From DATAXI01 sp963756185 (GTDB lineage Bacteria > Verrucomicrobiota > Verrucomicrobiia > Chthoniobacterales > Chthoniobacteraceae), in the NCBI GenBank assembly GCA_963756185.1, contig CAVWMS010000001.1, positions 992,001 through 1,056,000 of the forward strand: DNA of 64,000 bases, written 5' to 3'. Positions 26,503-35,465 of this stretch are shown here, one piece after another. Below the pieces are notes generated by a model. The model was not told the origin of the DNA. It searched no databases and saw only the letters and a list, made by a program, of their open reading frames with translations. The first letter of the stretch is position 1, and every line of letters begins with the position of its first letter. The position numbers were made by a program, and so were the translations under genes.

Positions 26503-27219
26503 ATGATCCCCGGCGCATCGTTCGAGATTACCAGCAGCATGCTGCCGCCTCCCCGCAAGGTCTGGCTGCAACATGCGCAGACGCCGGACCCGAGCGATTG
26601 CGTCATCTTCCTCGACGCCGAGATATACATCGAGAACGTCAAAGCCTTCGACATCCTGCGCGACCTGCAAACCTCCGGGCGGCTCGCCTCGGCCACTTGC
26701 ATTTATCTCTCCCATCTGGATGCCGCGGCGCGGCATTTCGATTTCACCTGCAATGAGACTTATTCCCGGTTTCTCGCCACGGAACTGCTGCGCGCGATCG
26801 AACAGAACGTCGGTTGCCACAAGCGTTACTTCCTCTGCGGACTGAGCCTCAGCGGCCTCGCCGCGATCTTCACCGCGCTGCGGCATCCGAAGGTTTTCTC
26901 CGGCGTCCTGAGCCAATCCCCGTCCGCGTGGTGGAACGGCGAGTGGCTCTCCAATTCGCTGGCTGGAATCGAGCCAGGCCCGGCCCGGCTCTGGATCAGT
27001 GTGGGAGACGGCGAAACCGAGGAGGACATCACCCATGCCCCTTCGGGCCTGTATCAAAAGGCGAGCCAGCTTCATTCCGTTCGCCGCCTCGCCCGCGAAC
27101 TCGAGACCTATCGCTGCTTCAAGAGAATTCAGCTCGCGGAATTCCACGGCGGCCACGACACCGCCTGCTGGGCCGCCGAACTCCCCGACGCCCTGGAATG
27201 GCTGATGCGGCCGCGTTGA
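26503..27219 (+). CDS. Alpha/beta hydrolase of the enterochelin-esterase type
   Basis: Starting at ATG 26503, this 238-residue protein matches the esterase D / Fes-like alpha/beta hydrolases. It has VIFLDAEIY near the N-terminus, the nucleophile elbow CGLSLSGLAAI (G-x-S-x-G), SQSPSAWWNGEW after it, and a late His in GGHDTACWAAELPDAL. Relatives cleave siderophore esters or other acyl esters in the cytoplasm. There is no signal peptide with this start, and there are no siderophore genes nearby, so the substrate is unknown. Confidence 0.8.
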   Translation: MIPGASFEITSSMLPPPRKVWLQHAQTPDPSDCVIFLDAEIYIENVKAFDILRDLQTSGRLASATCIYLSHLDAAARHFDFTCNETYSRFLATELLRAIEQNVGCHKRYFLCGLSLSGLAAIFTALRHPKVFSGVLSQSPSAWWNGEWLSNSLAGIEPGPARLWISVGDGETEEDITHAPSGLYQKASQLHSVRRLARELETYRCFKRIQLAEFHGGHDTACWAAELPDALEWLMRPR

Positions 27220-27257
27220 CAGCCATGCCGTATTTACATCCGCTAAGAATTGAACGC

Positions 27258-27445
27258 ATTGCTGATTGCTGATGTGAGATTGCTGATTGGCAGAATGCAA
27301 TTTACACGCCGTAGAACCGCTTCGGGCCGGAGTTGCCATCCGTCGTAAGCTCGAATTGCTGATTGCTGATGTGAGATTGCTGATTGGCAGAATGCAATTT
27401 ACACGCCGTAGAACCGCTTCGGGCCGGAGTTGCCATCCTTCGTAA
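27258..27445. repeat. 91-bp direct tandem duplication
   Basis: Two copies of a 91-bp sequence (27258-27348 and 27355-27445) are separated by 6 bp and differ at one position (G or T in the closing CCnTCGTAA). Each begins with ATTGCTGATTGCTGATG, the repeat also found at 8753-8790. Confidence 0.9.
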
Positions 27446-27447
27446 AC

Positions 27448-27505
27448 GCCGCCTCCGGCGGCCAAATTTTTTCAATCAGCAATCTCATATCAGCAATCAG
27501 CAATT
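27448..27505. repeat. Hairpin and inverted arm of the GCTGATT repeat element
   Basis: A perfect palindromic core GCCGCCTCCGGCGGC (27448-27462) is followed by a T-rich spacer and CAATCAGCAATCTCATATCAG (27473 onward), the reverse complement of the repeat in the 91-bp units. A further CAATCAGCAATT reaches the stop codon of the next gene. The whole gap 27220-27541 is repeats; no gene is seen. Confidence 0.8.
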
Positions 27506-27541
27506 CATGATTTTGCGTAGCCGTCCGCAACCCTCTCCCAA

Positions 27542-27931
27542 TCAGCAATTCCCGGCGGCCAGCGTCTGCTCAATCATCTCCGTCAGTGCCGCCAGGCTCA
27601 CCGGCTTCGCCATGAATGGAAATCCGCCGATACCCCCCGAGCCCGCTTCCTTCTGCGAAACGATGGCTGTCAGAAATATGATCTTCACTCCCTTCAGGAT
27701 TGGGTCGCTGCTGATCTGCCGCGCCACGTCGCCGCCGTCCATCTTCGGCATCATGATATCCAGCAGCACCAGTTCCGGGCGGAATTGCCGCGCGGCGTGC
27801 AGCGCCTGCGATCCGTCGTTGACCTCCTTGACGGTGTAGCACTTTGTCCCTTCGAGGGTCAGTTTCAGCAGCCGCGTGAAGCCGGCTTCGTCATCGACGA
27901 TCAATATGCGTCTGGGTTGGGTTTCCTGCAT
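27542..27931 (-). CDS. Single-domain response regulator
   Basis: This 129-residue protein is one receiver domain: ILIVDDEAGF with the acidic pair, the phospho-acceptor Asp in LVLLDIMMPKMDGG, FLTA and Lys in MAKPVSLAAL. There is no output domain, so it passes phosphate or acts by binding. It follows the PAS histidine kinase (true stop 27936) by 4 bp and is its likely partner. A short insertion (QKEAGSGGIGGFPF) lies between beta4 and beta5. Confidence 0.88.
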   Translation of the reverse strand: MQETQPRRILIVDDEAGFTRLLKLTLEGTKCYTVKEVNDGSQALHAARQFRPELVLLDIMMPKMDGGDVARQISSDPILKGVKIIFLTAIVSQKEAGSGGIGGFPFMAKPVSLAALTEMIEQTLAAGNC

Positions 27932-27935
27932 GATT

Positions 27936-29938
27936 TTAGACTTTGAACATTACGGTTGCTCTCGCCCCTCCCTCGGGGCGGTTGGTTACTTCTATGGTAC
28001 CGCCGTGCAAATCGATGATTGTTCGCGTCACCGTTAATCCGAGCCCTGTTCCCTTTCCGGTCGGCTTGGTCGTGAAAAGGGATCGAAAATCTTGCCCAGC
28101 TTCGCCTCCGGGATGCCCGTGCCCGTGTCGTCGATCTCAGCGACCACCACCCGGTCCCCGGCATGGAAAGCTTCCGATGCCGAGCCGGCCAGGTTCCCGC
28201 CCATGCCGGTCAATTGCTTGCTGTAAACCCGCACCGTGAGCGTCCCGCCGTCGGGCATCGCGTGAACCGCGTTGGTGATCAGGTTGACGAACACCTGCTC
28301 GGCCTTGATCCGGTCCAGCCGCAGCGCCGGCAGGTCGGGCTCGAACTGCGTGAGCACCTCGTATTTCTGCCCCGTCATTTCGCCGCGTACCAGCACCAGC
28401 GCGTAATTCAAAATCTCCGTCAGCTTCTCCTCCGACAGCTCGAGCTGGCGCGGCGCCGAGAAATCGAGCAGCCCCCGGATCACGTTGTCCGCGCGCCGCA
28501 CCGCCGCGCGGATTTCGCGCAGGATTTCGCGCGTCGTATCGTCGCCCGGTTGCCCCTCCAGGTAATCGACCCCCATCGTGATGATGGCCAGGGGGTTTTT
28601 CACCTCGTGCGCCACGCCCGCCGCAAGCCTCCCGATGCTCTTCATCTTCTCCGCCTCGATCAATTGCAGTTGGATCGAGCGCATTTCCTCGTTGGCCTCC
28701 TTCAAATTCGACAACGCCAGCGACAATTCCGCGTTCGCCGACTTCAACTTTTCCTCGGCCTCCTTCATTTGCGTGATGTCGCGCCGGATGCACACCAGCC
28801 GCTCGACCACCCCTGTCTCGGGGTTGAATATCGGCGCCTTCGTCGTCAGCAGCCACCGCTTTCTTCCCTTCGCGTCCGGCGCGCACTCCTCGTGGTTCTC
28901 CATCGGCTTCCCGGTCGCGGCCACGCGGTCGTCATCCTTCTTGAACTCCGCCGCCTCCTCCTCGGGAAAAAAGTCGAACGAAGTCCTGCCGATCACCTGT
29001 TCGCGGTTCGTCGCGCCGAGCGATTTGCAGTGCGCCTCGTTGTCCAGCAGGTAATGGCCCTCGGCGTCTTTGACGAAAATCGGGTCCGGGATGTTCTCGA
29101 TGACGCTGCGCAACATGTTGCGCTCGGCGGCCAGCTCATTCTCGATCTCCTTCATCCGCGTCACGTCGCGCGACATCCCCATCGTGCCGATGATGCGCCC
29201 ATTGCGGTCCCGCAGCGGCAGCTTGGTCGTCAAGGCCCAACCGACACGCCCCTCCGGCAGCGTCTCCTTCTCGATCTTGCCCTCGAGCGGCTTGCCCGTG
29301 CGCAGGATTTCCTGCTCGTCGGCGAACGCCTGCCCCGCGTGCTCCGGGAGGAAGAAATCGAAGTCGGTCTTGCCGATCGCATCCTCGAGATGCTCGAGCT
29401 TGAACAGCTTGAGCATCGCCGGGTTGACCCGCACGAAGCGGCTTTGCAAATCCTTGAAGTAAATCCGCTCGGGCATTGTCTCGAGCAACGCGTGGAGCAT
29501 GTTTTTTTCCTGCGCCAGCTCCTGCTCCGCGCTGCTGCGCTCGATGGCGTAGCGCATCGCCCGCGCCAGCAGCGGCCCGTCGAATTTCCCCTTCACCAGG
29601 TAATCCTGCGCGCCGGCATGCACCATCCGCAGCGCGAGCGACTCGTCATCGACGCCGCTCAGCACCAGGATCGGCACGTCACGCCCGTGGGCGAGCAGCC
29701 GCTTGAAAGTCTCGAAGCCCTGGCTGTCCGGCAGGCTCAAATCGAGCAGCACCAGGTCCATCTCCGCGTCCTCGACCATTTTCTCCGCTTCCCCCAGCCG
29801 CGCCACGTGGCCGTCAATGCGGAATTGGTCGTGATATTCCGACAGCAGCTCGGAAATCAGCCGCACGTCGCCCGGATTGTCTTCGACCAGGAGGACCTTG
29901 ACCGGTTTCGATTCTGACGCGGGACTGGGAGCGGCCAC
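27936..29938 (-). CDS. Sensor histidine kinase: REC-PAS-PAS-HisKA-HATPase, one frameshift
   Basis: The chain starts with a receiver domain (LLVEDNPGDVRL, LVLLDLSLPDSQGF). Two PAS domains follow, each starting RNMLRSVIENIPDPIFVKD or similar, and then the HisKA box AAGVAHEVKNPLAI and ATPase motifs NLITNAVHAMPDGG and DDTGTGIPEA. The frame breaks in an A4 run on the plus strand (28075-28078; T4 in the gene). Adding one T restores DPFFTTKPTGKGTGLGL and the rest of the ATPase domain to the stop at 27936-27938. The frameshift removes an essential ATP-lid motif, so it is probably an error. Confidence 0.85.
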
Positions 29939-29989
29939 TGCATGCCATGCTATGCCCGCCCCGCGCCGCGACGCAAGAGCGCAGCCCGC

Positions 29990-31687
29990 TTATCCCGGCC
30001 CCTTGCGCATCGCCTTGGTGACCGCCTCGCGCAGGGAATTGAGCGTAAAGGGCTTGCTCACCACCAAATCCACCCCTTCGGGCTGCTCTCCCGCCCCGCT
30101 CATCAAATCGCCAAACCCCGTCAGCAGGATCACGGGCTGCTTCGGATTGATCTTCTTGATCTCCGCGGCCAGCACGTCGCCGTTCACCTCCGGCATTGCG
30201 CGGTCAGTCATCACGAGGTCGAATTCGCCCTCGCGGTATTTCTCGAGGCCTTCGCGCCCGTTGCCCGCGGTCTGCACGATGTGATGATCCTCGTGCAGGT
30301 AAACCTCGATCACCTCGCGCACCAGCGGCTCGTCCTCGACCACCAGGATGCGCAGCGGCCTGGACATCGGCTGGGCCGGCTCCGGGCGGGCCGGCAACCG
30401 TGTCTCCTTGTAAAGCGGCAGGGAGATCGTGACCGTCGTCCCCTTCCCAAGCCTGCTCTCGATATCGATGGTCCCATCGTGCCGGCGCACGATCCCGTAG
30501 ACGATTCCCAGTCCCAGCCCCGTGCCATGTTCATCCTTCGTGGAAAAGAAGGGCTCGAGACAGCGCGAGCGCACCTCCTCGCTCATCCCGGTGCCCGTGT
30601 CCTCGATTTCGAGCAGCGCGTTCTCCTCGCGCATCGATGTGCGGAATGTGATCGTCCCGCGCTCCGTGATCGCGTCGATCGCGTTGAAAACGATGTTGAA
30701 CAGCATCTCGCGCAGTTCCGCCTCGTTGCCGGAGATCGTCGGGATGTTCTGCAACTCCGTCTTCATCGTGACGTGCACGCCGTTCGCCTGCGCCTGGTCC
30801 TTCCAGCGCGGCTGTGTCAGCGAAATCACCTGCTGGATCAAATCGTTGAGCGACACGGGAGTAAACAAATCGCTCTCCTCCCGGTACCGGTAAAACTCCC
30901 GCAGCCGCGCCACGATCTTCGCGCTGTCCTCCGCGGCGGTGTGGATCATCTCGACGTAACCGCGCGCCCGCTCCTCGTTGCTGAGCGCCTCCGGGCGGCG
31001 CAGCAGCAATTCGCTGAAGCCGAGGATCGGCGCCAGCGCGTTGTTGAAATCGTGCGCGATGCCGCTGGCCATTCGCCCGAGCGCGTGCAACCGCTCCCGC
31101 TGGATGACGTGTTCCTGCGTCTCCCGCAGTTTCTCGAGCGCATTGGACAATTGCCGGTTGCTCTCGAGCAGCGCGTTCTCGGCGCGCGTTCTCTCGCCGA
31201 CCTCCATTTGCAACTTGTCGTTGGCCGAGACCAATTCCTCCGTGCGGTCCTTTACCCGCCGCTCGAGTTCGTCGCGCGCCCGCCGCAGTTCATGCTGCAC
31301 CTTCTTGCGCTCCATCGCGTACCGTAGCGAGCGCACGAGGATGCGGTCGTCCAGCCGGCCCTTGACCAGGTAATCCTGCGCCCCACGCTGCACCGTCTCT
31401 ACCGCCAGCGCCTCGTCGTCCGTCCCCGTCAGCACCACGATCGGCAAATGCGGCGCCCGTTCCTGCGTGCGCAAAAACGTGCCGATTCCCTCGCTGTCCG
31501 GCAGCATCAGGTCCAGCAGAATGATTTCGATGCCCGGTTTCCCGAGCGCCTCGAGCGCCTCCGCGAGCGCCGGGACCTGCCTTACCTCGAATATCGGGTC
31601 GTCCGATGCGACCAGCAGCCGTTGCAGCAATTGCACGTGTTCCTCGTTGTCTTCCACCAGGAGCACGGTGATTGTCTGGCCGGCCAT
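29990..31687 (-). CDS. Hybrid histidine kinase: REC-HisKA-HATPase-REC
   Basis: This intact 565-residue protein has an N-terminal receiver (VLLVEDNEEHVQL, LLDLMLPDSEGIG, VKGRLDD), then a coiled coil (about 140-205). The dimerisation/phosphoacceptor box GRMASGIAHDFNNALAP follows. The ATPase domain has NIVFNAIDAI, EDTGTGMSEE and STKDEHGTGLGLGIVYGI. A C-terminal receiver (VVEDEPLVREV, VMTDRAMPEVNGD, VSKPFTLN) completes it. There is no membrane segment, so it senses cytoplasmic signals or partner proteins. It starts 10 bp after the response-regulator gene at 31698. Confidence 0.92.
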   Translation of the reverse strand: MAGQTITVLLVEDNEEHVQLLQRLLVASDDPIFEVRQVPALAEALEALGKPGIEIILLDLMLPDSEGIGTFLRTQERAPHLPIVVLTGTDDEALAVETVQRGAQDYLVKGRLDDRILVRSLRYAMERKKVQHELRRARDELERRVKDRTEELVSANDKLQMEVGERTRAENALLESNRQLSNALEKLRETQEHVIQRERLHALGRMASGIAHDFNNALAPILGFSELLLRRPEALSNEERARGYVEMIHTAAEDSAKIVARLREFYRYREESDLFTPVSLNDLIQQVISLTQPRWKDQAQANGVHVTMKTELQNIPTISGNEAELREMLFNIVFNAIDAITERGTITFRTSMREENALLEIEDTGTGMSEEVRSRCLEPFFSTKDEHGTGLGLGIVYGIVRRHDGTIDIESRLGKGTTVTISLPLYKETRLPARPEPAQPMSRPLRILVVEDEPLVREVIEVYLHEDHHIVQTAGNGREGLEKYREGEFDLVMTDRAMPEVNGDVLAAEIKKINPKQPVILLTGFGDLMSGAGEQPEGVDLVVSKPFTLNSLREAVTKAMRKGPG

Positions 31688-31697
31688 CGTGTGATCC

Positions 31698-32141
31698 TTA
31701 ATTCTTCGGCAGCTTGACCACCGTCAGCCAGAATTCCTCGACTCCCTTCACCACTCGTATGAAATCCGCCAATTCGACCGGCTTGGCGATGTATGAATTA
31801 GCATTGAGATTGTAAGCCTCCGCGACTTCCTCCCGCTTTTCGGAGCTGGAAAATACCACCACCGGGAGACGGCGCAGCGCGGGGTCGCTCTTTACCTGTT
31901 TCAGGACTTCGAGGCCGTGCATGTCGGGCAGGTTGAGGTCCAGCAGGACCAGGTCGGGCCTCGGCGCCTCCGCCGCCAGCGCGCCCCTTAGCATATCGAG
32001 AGCCTGGCCGCCCGTCTCCGCCACGCTCAGGCGATGCGGCGCAGATACCTCCCTGAGGGCTTCGCGCATGAGGCGAACATCCCCCGGATTGTCCTCAATA
32101 AGGAGGATTTCAGCCCTCCGGATACGGTCTTCGTCAGCCAT
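31698..32141 (-). CDS. Response regulator, Rcp1-like
   Basis: This 147-residue receiver-only protein has LLIEDNPGDVRLMREAL, the phospho-acceptor in LVLLDLNLPDMHGLEVL, VVFSSSEKREEV and SYIAKPVELADF. The NPGDVRL motif and C-terminal extension ending FWLTVVKLP are typical of the Rcp1 group, which pairs with phytochrome-like or PAS/GAF kinases. It is the first gene in a minus-strand run of four two-component genes (31698, 29990, 27936 and 27542). Confidence 0.9.
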   Translation of the reverse strand: MADEDRIRRAEILLIEDNPGDVRLMREALREVSAPHRLSVAETGGQALDMLRGALAAEAPRPDLVLLDLNLPDMHGLEVLKQVKSDPALRRLPVVVFSSSEKREEVAEAYNLNANSYIAKPVELADFIRVVKGVEEFWLTVVKLPKN

Positions 32142-32238
32142 GCTGTCGGGGTCTCAGGTGTGGTGCAACTTGGGCCATAGGACAAAACAGCATTGGCCGC
32201 GCCACGTCGATAAGCAATAATTTTGCTCATCCGGGCAA

Positions 32239-33315
32239 TTAACGCTCTTTCGCCGGCTGCCCAGCCAGTTTCCGATAGAGCTCCACGTACCCGTCCACCA
32301 TCTTCCCAAACCCAAACCTCTGCTCCGCCCTGCGCCTGACCTCGCGCCTGTCCAGCTCGAGCGTCGCCCGCAGCAGCTCCGTCATCCCGTCGATCTCCGC
32401 CGCGTAGTACCCCGTCACCCCCTCGTCGATCACCTCTGGCACGCTGCCGAGATTGCACGCCAGCACCGGCGCGCCGCAGGCCATTGCCTCGATCATCACC
32501 AGGCCGAATGGTTCGGCCCATTGAATGGGAAAGACCAGCGCCGCCGCGTTCCTCAGCAGCTCGCATTTCTGCCCGTGATCGACCGGCCCGATGTACCGCA
32601 CCATCTCCCCATCGATCAACGGCGCGATTTCCGTCTCGAAATAAGCCTCCTCCTTTTTCGACTGAGCCTGACCCGCCAGCACGATCGGCATTCCCGCCAC
32701 CCGCGCGATCCGGATCGCGCCGGGCGGGTTCTTGTCGTGCGACATCCGTCCCAGGAACGCAAGGTATCCGCCCGCTTCGTACCGCGGCTCGAACATCGCG
32801 AAGTCGCACCCGTTGTACACCACCGGGATTTCCCGCTTCGTCCCCTCCGCCACTTGCGCCGCCTGGCAGCGGCTGATCGCCGATAACGCCACGTCCGGAA
32901 AATTTCGCGCCAGCCACTGCTCATCGTAGGTTGCGAACGTGTGAATCGTAAAAAGGCTCGGCGTTTTCACCAGCCGCGCAAAGGGCATCCATTGCATCCC
33001 GATGTGAAAATGCAGCACGTCGAATTTCGCCGCCTGCTCCAGCGCCTGCGCCACCGTCGCATTGGCGTACGGCTCATAGACGTTCGCCCCGGTCGCCGCC
33101 ATGTAATCGAGGATGTTCTGCTCGCAAACCGCCTCCAGCCGGGCGCTCGTCCGGCAATCGCCCGTGCCAAACAGCGTCACCTCGTGTCCCTGCCGCACCA
33201 ATTCATCGGTCAGCAGTTGCACCAGGCGCTCGATGCCCCCGTAGGTCTTCGGCGGGATCGGCGTCCAGAGCGGCGCCACCTGCGCGATGCGCAGCTTCCC
33301 GCTCACGCTCCCCAT
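32239..33315 (-). CDS. GT4-family glycosyltransferase
   Basis: This 358-residue GT-B enzyme starts with IAQVAPLWTPIPPKTYGGIE, the donor/acceptor loop of many GT4 members. Its C-terminal half has GRMSHDKNP, a later AEPFGLVMIEAMACGAPVLA with the E-x7-E motif, and GSVPEVIDEGVTGY. Such enzymes transfer sugars from nucleotide donors to glycolipids, polysaccharides or small metabolites. The sequence does not show the substrate. It lies 97 bp upstream of the two-component genes on the same strand and may be independent of them. Confidence 0.88.
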   Translation of the reverse strand: MGSVSGKLRIAQVAPLWTPIPPKTYGGIERLVQLLTDELVRQGHEVTLFGTGDCRTSARLEAVCEQNILDYMAATGANVYEPYANATVAQALEQAAKFDVLHFHIGMQWMPFARLVKTPSLFTIHTFATYDEQWLARNFPDVALSAISRCQAAQVAEGTKREIPVVYNGCDFAMFEPRYEAGGYLAFLGRMSHDKNPPGAIRIARVAGMPIVLAGQAQSKKEEAYFETEIAPLIDGEMVRYIGPVDHGQKCELLRNAAALVFPIQWAEPFGLVMIEAMACGAPVLACNLGSVPEVIDEGVTGYYAAEIDGMTELLRATLELDRREVRRRAEQRFGFGKMVDGYVELYRKLAGQPAKER

Positions 33316-33454
33316 TTTATCACCCGGAGGTTGAAGTCAGCCATTAACCTGAGATTATATCCCCTGCGTTGCAAACTCTGGAACTCGATATTTCATCCCT
33401 TCATTTTTCGCGCGGAACCGGCCGCCGGCAATTCGGACAGCCCCTGACAGATCC

Positions 33455-34564
33455 ATGCCTGTAAAGCCCATCTCCATCCTTCCCGCCCTCTTCGCCCTGG
33501 CTCTCTCGACCGCCCGCGCGCAGACGGCGCCTGCTGATTCCCCTTCCGAGGTTGTCCCCGCGGCGCAGCCCGCCGAATCCGCCCCACCCGCCGAATCCGC
33601 CCCGCCGGCAGCCACGCCCGCGGTTTCCGCGATACCCGCCGCCTCCCCGGTGACGGCGACGGGCACCCAATCCCAGCAGGCCGAACCAGTTGGCTCTCAG
33701 GAACTTGTCACGCGGCTCCAGATTTTCCTCGATCAGCAGGACTTTGGCCCCGGCATCATCGACGGACGCTGGGGCGAGTTCACCGGCAAGGCGCTCATCC
33801 ATTATGCGCGCGCCCACAATCTCCAGGTCACTCCCGCCATTTACGGCCAGCTCCCGCTCGACACCGTCTATCCCATTTACACCCAGTACACCATCACACC
33901 CGAGGATGAAAAAACCGTCGGCCCGCTCCCGACGCGCCCACCTGAGGAAGCCAAGGTGAAACGGATGCCGTATGCTTCCCTGACTGAGTTTATCGAGGAG
34001 CGCTACCATTGCTCGCCCGATTTCATCCAGAAGCTCAATCCCGGGATGAACCTCGACAACCTGAAGGCCGGCGATACCGTCCGCGTGCCAAATGTCGCGC
34101 CGTTCAAGCTCGAGGACGTCAAGCCCCAGGAATTGAAGAAACCCGATCCCACGCTCGCCGCCCGCAGCGTCTATGTCTATACGCGCGATAAGATGCTCAA
34201 CGTCTACGACGGCCCCCGCCTGATCGCCTCCTTCCCCATCACACCCGGCTCGAAGACCCTGCCTGCTCCCCTTGGCATCTGGGACATCATCGGCATTGTC
34301 ACCATGCCGCAATTCCGCTGGGACGAGGAAATGCTCGAACATGGCCGCCGCAGCGCCAATGCCTACGAAATTCCGCCCGGTCCGCGCAACCCCGTGGGCG
34401 TCCTCTGGTGCGGTCTCGACAAGATCGGCATCGGCATTCACGGCACCAATACACCGGAAACCATTGGCCGCGCCGCAAGCCACGGCTGCATCCGCCTCGC
34501 CAACTGGGACGCCATCCGCTTTTACAACATGGTGACCGTCGACACCCCGGTCATCATCGAATAA
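33455..34564 (+). CDS. L,D-transpeptidase (YkuD) with peptidoglycan-binding-like region
   Basis: The 369-residue protein has a signal peptide (residues 1-23) and a low-complexity Ala/Pro/Glu-rich linker (about 25-78). A peptidoglycan-binding-like segment follows (about 80-140: LQIFLDQQDFGPGIIDGRWG), then a LysM-like stretch (CSPDFIQKLNPGMNLDNLKAGD). The YkuD domain at the C-terminus contains the catalytic motif with Cys: HGTNTPETIGRAASHGCIRL. Such enzymes form 3-3 cross-links in peptidoglycan or attach lipoproteins to it, in the periplasm. Confidence 0.92.
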   Translation: MPVKPISILPALFALALSTARAQTAPADSPSEVVPAAQPAESAPPAESAPPAATPAVSAIPAASPVTATGTQSQQAEPVGSQELVTRLQIFLDQQDFGPGIIDGRWGEFTGKALIHYARAHNLQVTPAIYGQLPLDTVYPIYTQYTITPEDEKTVGPLPTRPPEEAKVKRMPYASLTEFIEERYHCSPDFIQKLNPGMNLDNLKAGDTVRVPNVAPFKLEDVKPQELKKPDPTLAARSVYVYTRDKMLNVYDGPRLIASFPITPGSKTLPAPLGIWDIIGIVTMPQFRWDEEMLEHGRRSANAYEIPPGPRNPVGVLWCGLDKIGIGIHGTNTPETIGRAASHGCIRLANWDAIRFYNMVTVDTPVIIE

Positions 34565-34667
34565 ATGGGGCCTCAAGCCACCCGTCGCGTCATCCGTTCC
34601 CGAATTTGAAAAGAGCCGTGCCACACCCCCAAAAAAACCAAATTCTGAAACCTCATCGATAAATCCC

Positions 34668-35438
34668 ATGTCCCGTCTCGAAGGAAAAATCGCACTTGTC
34701 ACCGGCGGCAGCCAGGGCATTGGCCAGGGCGTCTCCGTTCGCCTCGCGCAGGAAGGCGCGAAGGTCATCGTCAACTATCACAGCCACCCTGAAGGCGCCG
34801 AGGAAACCCTCAATGAGATTCGCGCCGCCGGCAGCGACGGCATCACCATCGAGGCCGATCTCGGCCAGCTTTCCGAAATCGACCGTCTCATCGAGGAGAG
34901 CATCGCCAAATTCGGCCAGATCGACATCCTGGTGAACAACGCCGGCGTGGAAAAGCGCGCCCCGTTCTGGGAGGTCCAGGAAGCCGATTACGACCTCGTC
35001 CTTCAGGTCAACCTCAAGGGCGTCTTCTTCACCACGCAGGCTTTTGTGAAGCATCTCATGGCCCGCAAGGCCCCCGGACGCGTCATCAACATGAGCAGCG
35101 TCCACGAGGAGCTTCCCTTCCCTCATTTCACTTCCTATTGCGCCAGCAAGGGAGGCATGAAAATGTTCTGCCGTAACATCGCCATCGAACTTGCCCCCCA
35201 CAACATCACCGTCAACAACGTCGCCCCCGGCGCCATCGAGACTCCCATCAACACGAAGCTCCTCAACGACAAGGTGAAGCTCGCCGCCCTGCTGAACAAC
35301 ATCCCATTGGGCCGCCTGGGCAAACCCGCCGATGTCGCCGGCGCCATCGTCTTCCTCGCCTCGAGCGACGCCGATTACATCACCGGCACCACCATCTTCG
35401 TTGACGGCGGACTGCTCTGGAATTACGAGGAGCAATAG
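34668..35438 (+). CDS. Short-chain dehydrogenase, glucose 1-dehydrogenase type
   Basis: This 256-residue NAD(P)-dependent oxidoreductase has the cofactor loop TGGSQGIG (12-19), NNAG, the catalytic Ser in MSSVHEELPF, the YCASK motif, and GAIETPINTKLL. The C-terminal DYITGTTIFVDGG is standard for classical SDRs. The SSVHE segment is typical of the Bacillus glucose 1-dehydrogenase group, but this does not prove the substrate. It stands 103 bp after the L,D-transpeptidase gene. Confidence 0.88.
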   Translation: MSRLEGKIALVTGGSQGIGQGVSVRLAQEGAKVIVNYHSHPEGAEETLNEIRAAGSDGITIEADLGQLSEIDRLIEESIAKFGQIDILVNNAGVEKRAPFWEVQEADYDLVLQVNLKGVFFTTQAFVKHLMARKAPGRVINMSSVHEELPFPHFTSYCASKGGMKMFCRNIAIELAPHNITVNNVAPGAIETPINTKLLNDKVKLAALLNNIPLGRLGKPADVAGAIVFLASSDADYITGTTIFVDGGLLWNYEEQ

Positions 35439-35465
35439 GCTCCCCTTTCACCCCCTACCCCCTCA

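Noticed and set aside
27258..27505. CRISPR array
   Set aside because: Only two long copies with a 6-bp spacer and inverted parts; no regular spacers and no cas genes.
28163..29917. 584-codon plus-strand ORF opposite the sensor kinase
   Set aside because: It is the antisense frame of a high-GC gene; all recognised kinase motifs are on the minus strand.
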